From the NCBI GenBank assembly GCA_958296035.1, contig OY282431.1:2464037-2528036 (forward strand): a stretch of 64,000 nt of DNA, in the 5' to 3' direction. This DNA is from Paracoccaceae bacterium (lineage in GTDB: Bacteria; Pseudomonadota; Alphaproteobacteria; Rhodobacterales; Rhodobacteraceae). Positions within the stretch are counted from its first letter, which is position 1; each line of letters opens with the position of its first letter. A program made the position numbers and the translations under genes. Positions 35,713 through 46,645 of this stretch are shown here, piece after piece. The notes beneath the pieces were generated by a model. It ran no database searches, was not told the origin of the DNA, and saw nothing but the letters and a program-made list of their open reading frames with translations.

Positions 35713-36202
35713 ACCATCTTCGAAGGCCGTCCGTTCAGAATGAACTGATGGAGGGACTCATTGTGTAAATTGAGGACCAGACACAGCTCGAACTGCACAG
35801 GGTCCGGTGGAGAAAGCAGGAAACGGGTAGGTACGCCACCCACACGACAACGGATTGTAACCGCCTTGAGAGTCCAATTCAGAATTCCGGCACCATTTTT
35901 CTGGCGACGAATCTGCTCGACCTGCGAATAGTAGAAATGAGCGCCCATGCTTTGGATGAATCTATCGTCTTTCCAGACCTTGGCCAATCGCCTGCTTCGA
36001 CCGCGCCTTACCGACAATCTCCAGCCATCCAACCTGATGATCAAGTAAGAGAACTGCTTCCTTGAGGAATGACCGGCCTAGGCTCGTCCTGGGTCAGGGG
36101 GCAGAACCTCAGCAAGAATTCGCGTCCACCCTGCTTGAGAAATTGCCCCGGAGTACTCATTCAATTGCGGAACTGCGTGCCCGCATGGCTTGAATCTATC
36201 CA
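35713..36202. other. Gap with possible IS5-type transposase relic
   Basis: A minus-strand frame (35709-36044) contains RRLAKVWKDDRFIQSMGA, which weakly resembles the RRLAKDWExTIxS tail of IS5-like transposases, as does the relic near 32.3 kb. Nothing else was recognised. Confidence 0.35.
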
Positions 36203-37309
36203 TTAACGCCAGCTGTGGTTGCGCCGACGAAGCAACCATATGAAGAAAACGCCCCCCACCAGACCGGTCACGATGCCTATGGGAATTTCGCTTGGCGCCA
36301 GGATTGATCGGGCCACGATGTCCGCCCAGAGCAGAAAAATGCCGCCGAACAAGGCCGAGGCGGGGATGATCAGAAAATTGTTGCCGCCGACAAACATCCG
36401 TGCAATGTGCGGTATCATCAATCCCACAAATCCGATAACACCCGAGTATGCGACCAGGACAGCGGTCAGCAGGGCGCCAACGGCGAAGGTCAGATAGCGG
36501 AACTGAACCACCCTTATGCCCAGTGTCGAAGCAGTCTCGTCACCGACGGTCAAGGCATTGAGTGCGCCTGCATTGAACCAAAAGAAGGTGCCGGATGCGA
36601 CGAGAACAACGGCGGGATATACGAGATGCTGCCACTGCGCCAACCCCAGACCGCCAAGCATCCAAAAAACGACAGTGTGAGCCGCACGCGCCTCGCCAAG
36701 ATAGATCAGCAGGTTCGACATTGCCGTGAGAACAAAGGCAACTGCAATACCGATAAGTACCAGACCCGACGCAGTCGCAGAACTTGTAAATCTTGCTGTC
36801 AACAGCACGATAACCGTCGCACAGAGTGCTCCGGCAAATGAAAGCAGCGGCACCGTCGCCGGGCCCCAAACCAAACCAACATGAAGCAACGCTACAATGG
36901 CTCCCAACGCACTGCCTGAGGAGATTCCCAGGAGGTGGGGATCGGCAAGCGGGTTTCTGGTAACCGACTGCAGACTGGCCCCGATGACCGCCAACCCGGA
37001 TCCTACGAAACATGCCAGAATGCTTCGAGGCAGTCGGAGATCCCAGATTATCGCCTCCTGACCCGTCGACCATGCAACCCGGCCGTCGCTGATCCCCAAT
37101 CGATACAGCAGAATATCGCCAACAACCCCTGACGGTATCGGTACAACACCGATTACCAGTGCCGACCATAGAGACATGACGAGTACGACGGTGGCGGCCA
37201 CGAATGTCATTGCCTGCCTCCTGCCTTGTGCAATCTGCCTTGTTTCTGGCTCGGAGGCTGTATTCTGCCCTAATCTGCTGCTTGCGGCATGTTGTCTTCC
37301 TGTCTCCAT
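36203..37309 (-). CDS. ABC transporter permease, FecCD/BtuC family
   Basis: This inner-membrane permease of about 368 residues has around ten hydrophobic helices. Family landmarks are WDLRLPRSILACFVGSGLAV, GASLQSVTRNPLADPHLLG, ISSGSALGAIVALL, GVIGFVGLMIPHIARMFVGG and the C-terminal EIPIGIVTGLVGGVFFIWLL. The ATG at 37309 begins two bases after the binding-protein stop; ATG 37210 (MTFVAATVV) is a shorter alternative. With the ATPase and binding protein upstream and a cobalamin riboswitch at the head, it should import cobalamin or a precursor such as cobinamide. The fold alone would also fit haem or siderophores. Confidence 0.9.
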   Translation of the reverse strand: METGRQHAASSRLGQNTASEPETRQIAQGRRQAMTFVAATVVLVMSLWSALVIGVVPIPSGVVGDILLYRLGISDGRVAWSTGQEAIIWDLRLPRSILACFVGSGLAVIGASLQSVTRNPLADPHLLGISSGSALGAIVALLHVGLVWGPATVPLLSFAGALCATVIVLLTARFTSSATASGLVLIGIAVAFVLTAMSNLLIYLGEARAAHTVVFWMLGGLGLAQWQHLVYPAVVLVASGTFFWFNAGALNALTVGDETASTLGIRVVQFRYLTFAVGALLTAVLVAYSGVIGFVGLMIPHIARMFVGGNNFLIIPASALFGGIFLLWADIVARSILAPSEIPIGIVTGLVGGVFFIWLLRRRNHSWR

Positions 37310-37310
37310 T

Positions 37311-38255
37311 CTATCTTGTGTGGAAGGCTGCAGAGAGCTTCCGGATAGCGCCAATATTCTGTGGTCCCGGTGTGGCTTCTATGTAGTCAAGCACAACAAA
37401 CCGATTGTTCCGGACAGCTGTAAGATCCCGGAAAGCTGGATTTGTTATCATGAATTGCCATTTTTGTTCGGCAGTCACATTTCCATAGTCGACAATGACA
37501 ACGATTTCCGGATCGCGGTCAATCACCGCTTCCCAGCCAACAGTGGCCCAGCTCCTGTTGAAGTCGTCGAACACGTTGCGTCCGCCCGCAGCTTCGATCA
37601 AGGCAGTCGGCATTGCATATCGACCGGCCGTGAAAGGTGTGTTCTCGCCACTGTCGTAAACAAAGACCCGGACGCTCTCCCGGTCAGCGCTGGCGGAATC
37701 TCTCAATTCGCGCAGCTGCCTGCGGTAGCTTGCAACCAGGTGCTCGGCCCGCCTCTCGACCCCGAATATCTTCCCAAGATTGAGTAGGTCAGCATACAGG
37801 TCGTTGATCGACGCTCGTGTCTTGGGGCCGACATGTATGCAAGACTCTGTCAGTTCATAAACGGCAATGCCGAATCTCTCCAGATTCTCGGGAGTGACTT
37901 CGCCGCCTACTGTGAGTCCGTAATTCCACCCCGCAAAGTAGAAGTCAGCCCCGGCTTCAAGCAGCACCTCTGCGGTTGCCCTGTCCGGCGACAGGGATTT
38001 GAGATTCGACAGCTGTGGTCGCAATTGAGGAAGAAAACCCGTTTCGTCTGGTACATCCGTGTAGCCGACCATGTGGCCCTCGAGACCCAGCACCAGCATC
38101 ATCTCGGTAATGTTGATGTCGTTGGATACTGCTGCGCGGGGAGGCCGCTCGAATACCAGGTCCCTGTCGCAACTGCGGACCTCGACTGGAAAGGCAAATG
38201 ACTGACTAGCGAGAAGCACCACGACGAGCGGAGCAAGCAGCGTTTTGATGCACAT
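37311..38255 (-). CDS. Periplasmic binding protein of a cobalamin-type ABC importer (BtuF/FepB family)
   Basis: This 314-residue class III binding protein has a signal peptide of about 22 residues (KTLLAPLVVVLLASQSFA). After it, RPPRAAVSNDINITEMMLVLGLEGHMVGY is the conserved entry to the first lobe, read across residues 38-66. SPDRATAEVLLEAGADFYFAG and DRDPEIVVIVDYG are further Peripla_BP_2 landmarks. It lies between the ATPase and permease genes on the minus strand. Specificity is inferred from the riboswitch upstream; the sequence itself resembles both vitamin B12 and iron-siderophore binding proteins. Confidence 0.88.
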   Translation of the reverse strand: MCIKTLLAPLVVVLLASQSFAFPVEVRSCDRDLVFERPPRAAVSNDINITEMMLVLGLEGHMVGYTDVPDETGFLPQLRPQLSNLKSLSPDRATAEVLLEAGADFYFAGWNYGLTVGGEVTPENLERFGIAVYELTESCIHVGPKTRASINDLYADLLNLGKIFGVERRAEHLVASYRRQLRELRDSASADRESVRVFVYDSGENTPFTAGRYAMPTALIEAAGGRNVFDDFNRSWATVGWEAVIDRDPEIVVIVDYGNVTAEQKWQFMITNPAFRDLTAVRNNRFVVLDYIEATPGPQNIGAIRKLSAAFHTR

Positions 38256-38268
38256 GACCCGCCTGCAA

Positions 38269-39039
38269 CTACAGGTGAAACGTCAGGTACGATGTGCCGC
38301 CGTCGGGACTCCGCCTGCGGCGTGCCCGGACAGAGAATGCTCGTTCGATCAAACTGGTATTCAACACTTCACCAGCGTCTCCATGTGCCAGCATTCTGCC
38401 CTTGTGAAGAACCAGAAGCTGGTCTGCAAAGTCGGCTGCCATATTGAGATCGTGCAGGCTGCAAATCACGGTCACGCCGAGTTCGCGAACAATTGCGAGA
38501 ATTTCGAGCTGGTTCCTGATGTCGAGATGATTGGTAGGTTCATCAAGAACGAGGAGATCAGGTTCCTGCACCAGTGCTCTCGCCAGCATGACTCGCTGGC
38601 GCTCGCCTCCGGACAATGTGCTCAGGATTCTGTTACGCAGTCCCGCCAGCCGCAGCAGCCGTAACACGCGGTCGGTGATAACTTCGTCCCCGGTTCTGCC
38701 AGATACAATTCCGCGCCGGTATGGCACCCTGCCGAGGGCCGCGATTTCAGCTACGGTCAATGCAAATTCGGCCGGTTGTTCCTGCAGTACAACGGCCACG
38801 GTCCTGGCAGCCGCTGGCGCGCCGATGTTCCAGATGTCCGTGTCATCAATCAGGACTGAACCGCTGCTCGGTCGCAAGTAGCGATAAACCAAACGCAGCA
38901 GGGTCGATTTTCCTGCACCGTTCGGGCCGACCACAACCAGCCGCTGACCGGGTTCAAGCGTGAATTTCAAAGGGTGCAGGACGGTTGGCAATCCAGGTGG
39001 ATTCCAGCTCGCATTTCTGACCTCCAGCCTGGCTGCCAT
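38269..39039 (-). CDS. ABC transporter ATP-binding protein (BtuD/FecE family)
   Basis: This is a 256-residue ATPase with Walker A VVGPNGAGKSTLLRL, Q-loop VVLQEQPAEFALTV, signature LSGGERQRVMLARALVQEP and Walker B LLVLDEPTNHLD, followed by the switch histidine in VICSLHDLNMAADF. It is the first gene after the cobalamin riboswitch and is followed by the binding protein and permease. A GTG at 39045 is an alternative start; ATG 39039 has GGACGG a few bases upstream. Confidence 0.92.
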   Translation of the reverse strand: MAARLEVRNASWNPPGLPTVLHPLKFTLEPGQRLVVVGPNGAGKSTLLRLVYRYLRPSSGSVLIDDTDIWNIGAPAAARTVAVVLQEQPAEFALTVAEIAALGRVPYRRGIVSGRTGDEVITDRVLRLLRLAGLRNRILSTLSGGERQRVMLARALVQEPDLLVLDEPTNHLDIRNQLEILAIVRELGVTVICSLHDLNMAADFADQLLVLHKGRMLAHGDAGEVLNTSLIERAFSVRARRRRSPDGGTSYLTFHL

Positions 39040-39149
39040 GTACACCGTCCAAGTCCGTCATTTCTTTGAATGGAGGTCGGGAAGGAAGCGCTGAACCAGC
39101 CAGTTGCCGATCCTGAATTGCCGCTTCCGGACAACCCCCGTCCGGTTAG

Positions 39150-39372
39150 ACACATTCCTACGGCAGGTCTCCTGACTCGCGGATTAGTGCTGCCTTCACG
39201 CCTTCCCGGTCAATTCCGACCAGTGGCTGTGCTTGAAGGCAACTCGCCGCCAACAGTTGCGGGGGCAGTCACGGAATTGGCACCTTTTGGTTACACCGCA
39301 CCGTGTTCCCTATTATCCCGGATGCATGTTCGCCATCGCGGGAACCGTGGTGCCCGGTTATCACAGATACCA
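39150..39372 (-). ncRNA. Cobalamin riboswitch
   Basis: Read on the minus strand, the region has the B12-riboswitch order. GGATAATAGGGAACACGGTG is followed by ATTCCGTGACTGCCCCCGCA and ACTG, then AGCACAGCCACTG, GGGAAGGCGTGAAGGC and the near-invariant GCGAGTCAGGAGACCTGCC. It lies about 110 bases before the ABC ATPase gene on the same strand. Binding of adenosylcobalamin to this class normally represses translation or transcription of uptake genes. Ends are approximate. Confidence 0.92.
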
Positions 39373-39454
39373 AAGTCAGGTAAAGCCGAAACCGGCCACC
39401 CGGCCGGTATTGCTGCGGCAACCGGTTTTTACAAGGCAGCGCCAATCAGCCTGT

Positions 39455-39739
39455 TCAATCCAGGTCTTCAGTAGACACGTTCTTGATGTCATCCAATGGT
39501 ACCGATTCAACCTCATCCTCTGAGTCTAATACAGCATCGTCATCGTCGGCTTTCTGATCCTCAAGTTGACTGTTAACCTGTCGGTTCACTTTCTTTTGGC
39601 GGACTTGCAAAGTGCTCTCAAGGTGTGCGCTTGCAGTTTTGCCGCACTGAGGGCAGTTTATTGTACTGCGCAGAAGGTCATAAAAGCGCGCACCGCAATC
39701 TTCACAGCGATGCTTGGTTCCCCATTCCGGTCGTGGCAT
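39455..39739 (-). CDS. TIGR02300 (FYDLN acid) family protein
   Basis: This 94-residue protein is of a family known from alphaproteobacteria and has unknown function. The N-terminal zinc-ribbon-like part reads RPEWGTKHRCEDCGARFYDL then NCPQCGKTA, so two CxxC pairs are present. It is followed by a basic stretch (QVRQKKVNRQV) and a very acidic tail (ADDDDAVLDSEDEVESVPLDD). The family name comes from a FYDLN motif; here the Asn is Leu (FYDLL). The gene sits alone between the riboswitch and lpdA. Confidence 0.88.
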   Translation of the reverse strand: MPRPEWGTKHRCEDCGARFYDLLRSTINCPQCGKTASAHLESTLQVRQKKVNRQVNSQLEDQKADDDDAVLDSEDEVESVPLDDIKNVSTEDLD

Positions 39740-39852
39740 TAATCCCTCAAATTGTACTGCGTTGTGTGGCGCGCCACTGCTTCAGCGCGCTACCAGAAGT
39801 CAACGAGATTGTGGAGAGTCTAAGCGTTAATCCACCATTGTCTTGTTGCGAA

Positions 39853-41241
39853 TCAGGCATGAATGGCTCCGTCTCCGCAGGCAAGAGCAGCTTCCCTCAC
39901 GGCTTCCGAGTAAGTGGGATGGGCATGGCAGGTCAGCGCTACATCCTCAGCAGAAGCGCCGAACTCCATAGCAAGAGATATCTCCTGAATCATGTCGGAT
40001 GCAGAGGGGCCAATCATGTGACAACCGAGAATCCGGTCGGTAAACCTGTCGACGAGCAACTTGACGAATCCATCGGCGGCGAAGATTGCCTTTGCGCGGG
40101 CATTGCCGAGAAACGGAAACTTGCCAACCCGGTAGGCCCGCCCTTCCTCTTTCAGTTGTTCTTCAGTCTTGCCAACGGCCGCCACTTCCGGATGAGTATA
40201 AATTACGCCTGGGATGATGTCGTGGTTAATGTGTGCCGCTCGCCCAGCGATAGTCTCGGCAACCGCCATACCTTCGTCTTCTGCCTTGTGCGCCAGCATA
40301 GGCCCTGCAACAACATCACCGATAGCGTAGATTCCCGCTACATTGGTCCGGAGAGATCTATCGACAACAACCTGACCTCCCTTGCTGGTTTCAATCCCGA
40401 TCTGCTCCAGCCCCAGTCCCTCCGTCTGCGGCCGTCGGCCGGTGGCAACCAGGACCACGTCGGCAGTGCATTCCTGTTCCTTGCCGGTTTTCCGATTCAG
40501 GTAGCGAATCTGCTGACCGCCATCAGTCGCGGTAACCGATTTCACCTCGACACCCAACTGGAATGCCAGCCCCTGTCGTTTCAGCAACCTCTGCAGGATC
40601 TTCGCAACCTCTCCGTCCATGCCGGGCGTAATGGCGTTGAGATACTCAAGGACATTGACCCTGGTTCCCAGGCGGCTGTAAACCGACCCCAGCTCCAGCC
40701 CGATCACACCGGCCCCGATCACCGTCATTCGCTGCGGAACCTGTTCCAGCTCAAGAGCGCCGGTCGAGGTTACAATCGACTTTTCGTCCACCTCAATGCC
40801 TGGCAAACTGGCCGCATCGGAGCCAGTTGCAATAACAATGCTGCCGGCGTCGTGAACCTCTTCACCGACCTTGACCTTTCCTGGGGAGACGATGCTGCCC
40901 CAGCCCTTGAGCCAGGTGACCTTGTTCTTCTTGAACAGGAACTCGATGCCCCCGGTATTGGCAGAGATTGTACCGTCCTTGTAGGAAAGCATAGCCGGCC
41001 AATCGACCGAAATTTCGGGGGCCAAAAGTCCCATGCGGGAGAAATTGTGCGTGGCCTCATGGTACTGATGAGAGGCATGAAGCAACGCCTTTGACGGTAT
41101 GCAACCAACATTGAGGCACGTTCCCCCGAGCGTATTCCGACCCTCTACACAGGCCGTCGACAACCCTAGCTGCGCGGCGCGGATCGCACAGACATATCCG
41201 CCCGGTCCTCCACCGATAACGATTACATCATAACCTGCCAT
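39853..41241 (-). CDS. lpdA: Dihydrolipoyl dehydrogenase (E3)
   Basis: This FAD enzyme reoxidises dihydrolipoyl groups with NAD+ in the 2-oxoglutarate dehydrogenase complex and possibly the pyruvate complex. The 462 residues include the FAD motif [20 protein letters not shown] and the redox disulfide [16 protein letters not shown]. They also include the NAD motif [19 protein letters not shown], the second FAD motif [21 protein letters not shown] and the C-terminal catalytic His/Glu in [16 protein letters not shown]. It is the last gene of the suc operon, 124 bases after sucB. Confidence 0.96.
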   Translation of the reverse strand: MAGYDVIVIGGGPGGYVCAIRAAQLGLSTACVEGRNTLGGTCLNVGCIPSKALLHASHQYHEATHNFSRMGLLAPEISVDWPAMLSYKDGTISANTGGIEFLFKKNKVTWLKGWGSIVSPGKVKVGEEVHDAGSIVIATGSDAASLPGIEVDEKSIVTSTGALELEQVPQRMTVIGAGVIGLELGSVYSRLGTRVNVLEYLNAITPGMDGEVAKILQRLLKRQGLAFQLGVEVKSVTATDGGQQIRYLNRKTGKEQECTADVVLVATGRRPQTEGLGLEQIGIETSKGGQVVVDRSLRTNVAGIYAIGDVVAGPMLAHKAEDEGMAVAETIAGRAAHINHDIIPGVIYTHPEVAAVGKTEEQLKEEGRAYRVGKFPFLGNARAKAIFAADGFVKLLVDRFTDRILGCHMIGPSASDMIQEISLAMEFGASAEDVALTCHAHPTYSEAVREAALACGDGAIHA

Positions 41242-41365
41242 TGAGATTCTCCACCATTCGGTTGCTTTTCGGAGATTCGTGCAATCCCCACCGGACCGTA
41301 CAACTCACCTGCGTTGCCACTGCGCTGTGTGGTCGGAAAGCAACGCTCTCCACGAAACACAAAGC

Positions 41366-42610
41366 CTAGATGTCGAGTAACAATCTTCCGGGGTCTTCGA
41401 TTGAATTCTTGACACGCACAAGGAACGTCACTGCTCCCTGACCATCCACAATGCGATGGTCATAGGAAAGTGCGAGGTACATCATCGGTCGAATCACGAC
41501 TTCACCATTCACGGCTACCGGACGCTGCTGGATCTTGTGCATACCCAAAATGCCAGACTGGGGCGGATTGAGTATCGGTGAGGACATCAGAGAGCCATAA
41601 ACGCCACCATTCGATATCGAGAAGGTTCCGCCCTGCATGTCGGCCATGGTCATCTTGCCCTCTCGGGCCCGCCGACCAAGCTCGCCAATCCTGCGCTCGA
41701 TATCGGCAAACGACATTTGGTTGGCATTGCGCAGAACCGGAACAACCAACCCTGTCGGCGTTCCAACCGCGACCCCCATATTGACGAAACTACGATAGAC
41801 AATGTCATTGCCTTCCAATTCGGCATTCACTTCGGGAACCTCGATCAATGCTGTGCAACAGGCTCTCACGAAGAACGACATGAATCCCAGTTTGACCCCA
41901 TGCTTGCTCATGAAGGCATCCTTGTACGTCGCACGCAGCTTCATTACGCGCGACATGTCGACCTCGTTGTAGGTTGTCAGCATGGCCGCAGTATTCTGGG
42001 CATCCTTGAGCCGCCGGGCAATGGTACGGCGCAGGCGCGACATCGGCACGCGTTCCTCATGGCCGGCGGCGCCCTTGGCCGGCGGCGCCTGCTGAGCAGC
42101 GGCCGCTGCTTCGGCGGCGGCCTTGGCAGCAGCAGAGGTTTCTGCAGCAGCCGCTTCAGCTGCTGCCAGCGCTGCCTGGACATCTTCCTTCATCCGGCGA
42201 CCCTGACGGCCGGTGCCGGCAACGGCGCTCGGCTCCACCTTGTGTTCAGCCATCATTCGCTTTGCCGAGGGCGCATCTTCGACATCCCGCTTTGCCGCCG
42301 ACACTGTTGCCACATCAGCAGGCTTAGGTTGGGACGCTGGAGGGGCAGCCGTCTTGGACGGCGCTGCAACCGCACCTTCGGCAATTGTTGCCAATAGGGC
42401 ATCGACACCGACCGTGTCTCCCTCGTAAGCAACGATCTCTTCCAATGTGCCGGACACAGGAGACGGAACTTCGATGGCCACCTTGTCGGTTTCAAGTTCG
42501 CACAGGATCTCATCAGCGGCTACCGATTCCCCGGCACTCAACATCCAGCTTCCGACTGTGGCCTCGGTGATGCTCTCACCGAGCGTGGGCACGCGTACTT
42601 CAGTAACCAT
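41366..42610 (-). CDS. sucB: 2-oxoglutarate dehydrogenase E2 (dihydrolipoyl succinyltransferase)
   Basis: This 414-residue E2 core transfers succinyl groups to CoA. The lipoyl domain (residues 1-75) carries Lys43 in [14 protein letters not shown]. The peripheral subunit-binding domain is around residues 105-145 ([19 protein letters not shown]). A long Ala-rich linker follows ([20 protein letters not shown]). The catalytic domain ends with the active-site His385 in [14 protein letters not shown] and the C-terminus LLLDI. It starts three bases after the sucA stop. Confidence 0.96.
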   Translation of the reverse strand: MVTEVRVPTLGESITEATVGSWMLSAGESVAADEILCELETDKVAIEVPSPVSGTLEEIVAYEGDTVGVDALLATIAEGAVAAPSKTAAPPASQPKPADVATVSAAKRDVEDAPSAKRMMAEHKVEPSAVAGTGRQGRRMKEDVQAALAAAEAAAAETSAAAKAAAEAAAAAQQAPPAKGAAGHEERVPMSRLRRTIARRLKDAQNTAAMLTTYNEVDMSRVMKLRATYKDAFMSKHGVKLGFMSFFVRACCTALIEVPEVNAELEGNDIVYRSFVNMGVAVGTPTGLVVPVLRNANQMSFADIERRIGELGRRAREGKMTMADMQGGTFSISNGGVYGSLMSSPILNPPQSGILGMHKIQQRPVAVNGEVVIRPMMYLALSYDHRIVDGQGAVTFLVRVKNSIEDPGRLLLDI

Positions 42611-42613
42611 GGA

Positions 42614-45580
42614 TCAGGCATCCCCTATCGTAATCGCTTTTTTCACAAGAGTATCTTGTTCCTTGCGGTGCCGGCCGAATAGGCCGGTTGCCGGGGCGGC
42701 TGCAGCCGCCCGGCCAACATAATGTGGGCGTCGTGCCTGGCTGCCAATTCTCTTGAGCACCCACTCGATATTGGCGTCAATGTAATTCCAGGCACCCTGG
42801 TTCTTGGGTTCCTCCTGACACCAGACGATTTCGGCTTGAGGAAATCGTTTCAGTTCCTGGATAAGGCTGCGCGCCGGAAAGGGATATAACTGCTCAACGC
42901 GCATCAGGTATACGTCGTCGAGCCCGAGAGCATCTCTTTCGGCCAGCAGGTCAAAGTAAACCTTTCCTGAGCACAGCACGACACGTCGAATATCCTGATC
43001 TTCAACCAGCTCGGTATCGGAATTGCCGAACTGTGCATCGTCCCAAAGGACGCGGTGAAATGAAGTTCCTTCGACGAACTCATCAAGTCGTGATACGGCC
43101 TTCTTGTGACGAAGTAACGACTTTGGTGTCATTATGATGAGTGGCTTGCGGAACCTGCGGTGCAGCTGGCGCCTAAGAATGTGGAAATAGTTGGCCGGCG
43201 TCGTGCAATTGGCGACGATCCAGTTCTCCTCGGCTGACAACTGCAAGACTCTTTCCAGCCGTGCCGATGAGTGCTCTGGTCCCTGTCCTTCAAATCCGTG
43301 GGGCAGCAAGACGACCAGCCCGGACATGCGCAACCATTTGCGTTCGCCCGGTGCTATAAACTGATCGAACATGATCTGCGCGCCATTTGCAAAGTCTCCG
43401 AACTGAGCTTCCCACATGACAAGAGTATTGGGTTCAGCAAGCGAATACCCGTACTCAAAGCCCAATACAGCAAACTCCGAAAGCATCGAGTCTATGACTT
43501 GATACCGCTCCTGCTTCGTCGCGATGTTGTTCAGCGGATAATACATTTCCTCGGTGTTCTGATCGATGAATGCCGAGTGGCGCTGGCTGAACGTGCCTCT
43601 CGTACAATCCTGCCCGGACAGCCTTACTGGAAATCCTTCGAGCAAGAGACTGCCAAAGGCCAGCGCTTCACCCATCGCCCAGTCGCAGTTGATTTCGGTC
43701 TCGAAGATCTTGCCTCTTGTCTTCAACAGGCGCTTAAGTGTCGGATGAATGGCGAAGTCGTCCGGCACCTTGACCAGTGCATTGCCGATTTTCTTGAGCG
43801 TAGCCATCGGCACGCCGGTTCGGCCGCGCTCGTATATCGCCGAAGTCGTCTTCATATCCGACCAACGGCCATCCAGCCAATCGGCTTCATTCGGTCTATA
43901 GCGATTGCTTGCTTCGAATTCCCTGTCCAGGCGCTGTCGGAATTCGACCTTCATCTCGTCGATGTCATCCGGTGGAATCAGCCCTTCACTGACTAGGGTC
44001 TCCGAGTAGAGTTCAAGGGTCGACTTGTGCTGCTTGATGTGACGATACATCCGAGGCTGCGTAAACATTGGATCGTCACCTTCATTGTGTCCGAACCGCC
44101 GGTAGCAGAACATGTCAATAATCACGTCCTTGTGAAATTTCTGGCGAAACTCGGTTGCCACCTTGGCAGCGTGCACCACTGCCTCGGGATCATCGCCATT
44201 GACATGGAAAATCGGGGCTTCGGTCATAAGGCCGATATCGGTCGGATAGGGCGATGACCTGGAATGATGGGGTGCAGTGGTGAAGCCGATTTGATTGTTG
44301 ACAATAATATGAACGCATCCACCTGTCTGGTGTCCGACCAGACCGGACAGGCCGAAACACTCGGCGACAACACCCTGGCCTGCAAACGCTGCATCGCCAT
44401 GAAGTAACAGAGGCATGACGCGGGTTCGATGCGCATCGGAGAGTTGCTCCTGTTTGGCTCTGGCCTTGCCGAGGACCACCGGGTTGACGGCTTCAAGATG
44501 CGACGGATTGGCGGTCAGCGACAAATGAACCCTGTTGCCATCAAACTCTCGATCTGCCGACGCGCCCAAATGATACTTGACATCTCCAGAGCCCTCAATG
44601 TCGGTCGGCTTCGAACTTCCTCCCTGAAACTCGTTGAGAATCGCCCGAAATGGCTTGCCCATGACACTGGCCAGCACATTCAGCCGTCCGCGGTGTGGCA
44701 TTCCGATGACAATCTCCCGCACACCGAGAGACCCACCCCGCTTGATGATCTGTTCCATTGCCGGAATCAGCGCCTCGCCACCATCGACGCCGAAGCGCTT
44801 GGTGCCGGTGTATTTCAGTTGCAGAAACTTCTCGAGCCCTTCTGCCTCAACCAACTTGTACAGGATGGCCCGGCGACCCTCGGAAGTGAACTGGATCTCT
44901 TTTCCATAACCCTCGATGCGTTCCTTGAGCCAGGACGACTGCTCCGGGTTGGAAATATGCATGTACTGGAGCGCAAACGTGCCACAGTAGGTCCGGCGTA
45001 CCAGGGCGATGATTTGCCGCAATGTGGCGGTTTGCAAACCGAGAACATTGTCGATGAATATCGGCCGATCCATGTCGCCTTCGAGAAATCCGTAGGTGGC
45101 CGGATCAAGCTCTGGATGTGGCTGGTTGCCCTGCAATCCAAGCGGGTCCAAATTGGCGATACGATGGCCGCGAATGCGATAGGCACGGATGATCATCAGT
45201 GCACGTATGGAGTCGATGACGCGCTGGTTCATCTCCTCTTCGTCGACCGCGATTCCGCCATGTAAGGCCCGTGCCTCGATTTTCTGGCGAATATCCCTAC
45301 CGGTTCCAGAATATAGGAGCGACCCTTGATTGATGAATGCCGCCGTCACTTCGTCGGGATGCAATTCTGGCCAGTCGGTTCGTGCCCAGGAGGCGCGCTG
45401 TCCGCCATTACCCCGGTCATCCTGATCACCACCGAGGGCAGCAAAATAGTCTCGCCATGATGCATCAACGGCCCCGGGGTTGTCCCGATACCTGGCTTCA
45501 AGGTTTTCGATGTAGGCTGCGTTGGCACCGCTCAGGAAACTGGTCGAGTGAAACTCGGAATTGGATCGCGAAGTATTCAT
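42614..45580 (-). CDS. sucA: 2-oxoglutarate dehydrogenase E1
   Basis: This thiamine-diphosphate E1 of 988 residues decarboxylates 2-oxoglutarate. It opens with the E2-binding-like segment SFLSGANAAYIENLEARYRD. It includes FGVDGGEALIPAMEQII, GMPHRGRLNVLASVMGKP, the TPP/Mg site HGDAAFAGQGVVAECF with NNQIGFTTAP, and the C-terminal transketolase-like part (LPHGFEGQGPEHSSARLERV). It is co-oriented with sucD upstream, with 87 bases between, and sucB downstream. The order mdh-sucC-sucD-sucA-sucB-lpdA is common in alphaproteobacteria. Confidence 0.97.
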   Translation of the reverse strand: MNTSRSNSEFHSTSFLSGANAAYIENLEARYRDNPGAVDASWRDYFAALGGDQDDRGNGGQRASWARTDWPELHPDEVTAAFINQGSLLYSGTGRDIRQKIEARALHGGIAVDEEEMNQRVIDSIRALMIIRAYRIRGHRIANLDPLGLQGNQPHPELDPATYGFLEGDMDRPIFIDNVLGLQTATLRQIIALVRRTYCGTFALQYMHISNPEQSSWLKERIEGYGKEIQFTSEGRRAILYKLVEAEGLEKFLQLKYTGTKRFGVDGGEALIPAMEQIIKRGGSLGVREIVIGMPHRGRLNVLASVMGKPFRAILNEFQGGSSKPTDIEGSGDVKYHLGASADREFDGNRVHLSLTANPSHLEAVNPVVLGKARAKQEQLSDAHRTRVMPLLLHGDAAFAGQGVVAECFGLSGLVGHQTGGCVHIIVNNQIGFTTAPHHSRSSPYPTDIGLMTEAPIFHVNGDDPEAVVHAAKVATEFRQKFHKDVIIDMFCYRRFGHNEGDDPMFTQPRMYRHIKQHKSTLELYSETLVSEGLIPPDDIDEMKVEFRQRLDREFEASNRYRPNEADWLDGRWSDMKTTSAIYERGRTGVPMATLKKIGNALVKVPDDFAIHPTLKRLLKTRGKIFETEINCDWAMGEALAFGSLLLEGFPVRLSGQDCTRGTFSQRHSAFIDQNTEEMYYPLNNIATKQERYQVIDSMLSEFAVLGFEYGYSLAEPNTLVMWEAQFGDFANGAQIMFDQFIAPGERKWLRMSGLVVLLPHGFEGQGPEHSSARLERVLQLSAEENWIVANCTTPANYFHILRRQLHRRFRKPLIIMTPKSLLRHKKAVSRLDEFVEGTSFHRVLWDDAQFGNSDTELVEDQDIRRVVLCSGKVYFDLLAERDALGLDDVYLMRVEQLYPFPARSLIQELKRFPQAEIVWCQEEPKNQGAWNYIDANIEWVLKRIGSQARRPHYVGRAAAAAPATGLFGRHRKEQDTLVKKAITIGDA

Positions 45581-45667
45581 TCTTCCTCCATCTTGTTCTT
45601 TCCTGGAAATCCTGGACCGGATTTGGCACGTTCCTATTCGCCACGCGGGAATTGTGCCCGTGTTTCC

Positions 45668-46552
45668 CTACAGCTTCAGTGCCTCAAGAACTGCCTCGCC
45701 CAGCGTGGCCGGACTGTCGGCAATGGCGATGCCGGCTGACTTCATCGCCTCGATCTTGTCCTCGGCGCCTCCCTTGCCACCCGAAATCACAGCTCCGGCG
45801 TGGCCCATCCTGCGGCCTGGCGGGGCCGTTCGCCCGGCTACAAATCCGGCGATTGGCTTGCTGCGGCCGCGCCGTGCCTCATCCCTGACAAACTGGGCGG
45901 CGTCTTCCTCGGCACTGCCCCCGATCTCGCCGATCATGATGATTGACCTGGTCGCGTCGTCGGCCATGAATTTTTCGAGCACGTCGACGTGCTCACACCC
46001 CTTTATCGGGTCGCCACCAATGCCGACACATGTCGACTGACCAAGTCCGATATCCGTTGTCTGCTTGACGGCTTCATAGGTCAGTGTCCCGGACCGGGAA
46101 ATAACGCCCACTGTGCCCTGCTTGTGAATATGCCCCGGCATAATGCCGATCTTGCAGGCACCAGGCGTAATGACGCCAGGGCAGTTTGGGCCAATCAGGC
46201 AGCAGGTCGAAGCCTGCAGCGCTTTCTTGACTCTAACCATGTCAAGAACCGGGATGCCCTCGGTAATGCATACGATCAGCGCGATTTCGGCATCAATAGC
46301 CTCCATGATGGCATCAGCAGCAAATGGAGGCGGTACATAAATGACCGTGGCATCTGCTGCGGTTGTCTGTACGGCTTCGTGAACGGTATCAAAGACCGGC
46401 AAATCCAGGTGGGTCTGCCCGCCCTTGCCGGGCGTCACGCCGCCGACCATGCGTGTGCCATAGGCAATGGCCTGCTCCGAATGGAAGGTGCCCTGCGAAC
46501 CCGTGAAGCCCTGACATATGACCCTGGTCCGACTGTCAACAAGAATTGCCAT
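45668..46552 (-). CDS. sucD: Succinyl-CoA synthetase alpha subunit
   Basis: The alpha subunit (294 residues) binds CoA and carries the phosphorylated histidine. The CoA-binding Rossmann part includes [17 protein letters not shown] and [13 protein letters not shown]. The second half shows [37 protein letters not shown] and the phospho-His segment [20 protein letters not shown]. It forms a heterodimer with SucC, encoded directly upstream on the same strand. Confidence 0.97.
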   Translation of the reverse strand: MAILVDSRTRVICQGFTGSQGTFHSEQAIAYGTRMVGGVTPGKGGQTHLDLPVFDTVHEAVQTTAADATVIYVPPPFAADAIMEAIDAEIALIVCITEGIPVLDMVRVKKALQASTCCLIGPNCPGVITPGACKIGIMPGHIHKQGTVGVISRSGTLTYEAVKQTTDIGLGQSTCVGIGGDPIKGCEHVDVLEKFMADDATRSIIMIGEIGGSAEEDAAQFVRDEARRGRSKPIAGFVAGRTAPPGRRMGHAGAVISGGKGGAEDKIEAMKSAGIAIADSPATLGEAVLEALKL

Positions 46553-46645
46553 CTGCGTTAGTTTCCTTCGGTAGTCCGTTTCTGGCAGAAATTCAGCGCC
46601 GTGTTTCTGGCCTGTGACAAGGCCAGGCCCTTTCCCGGCTGTATG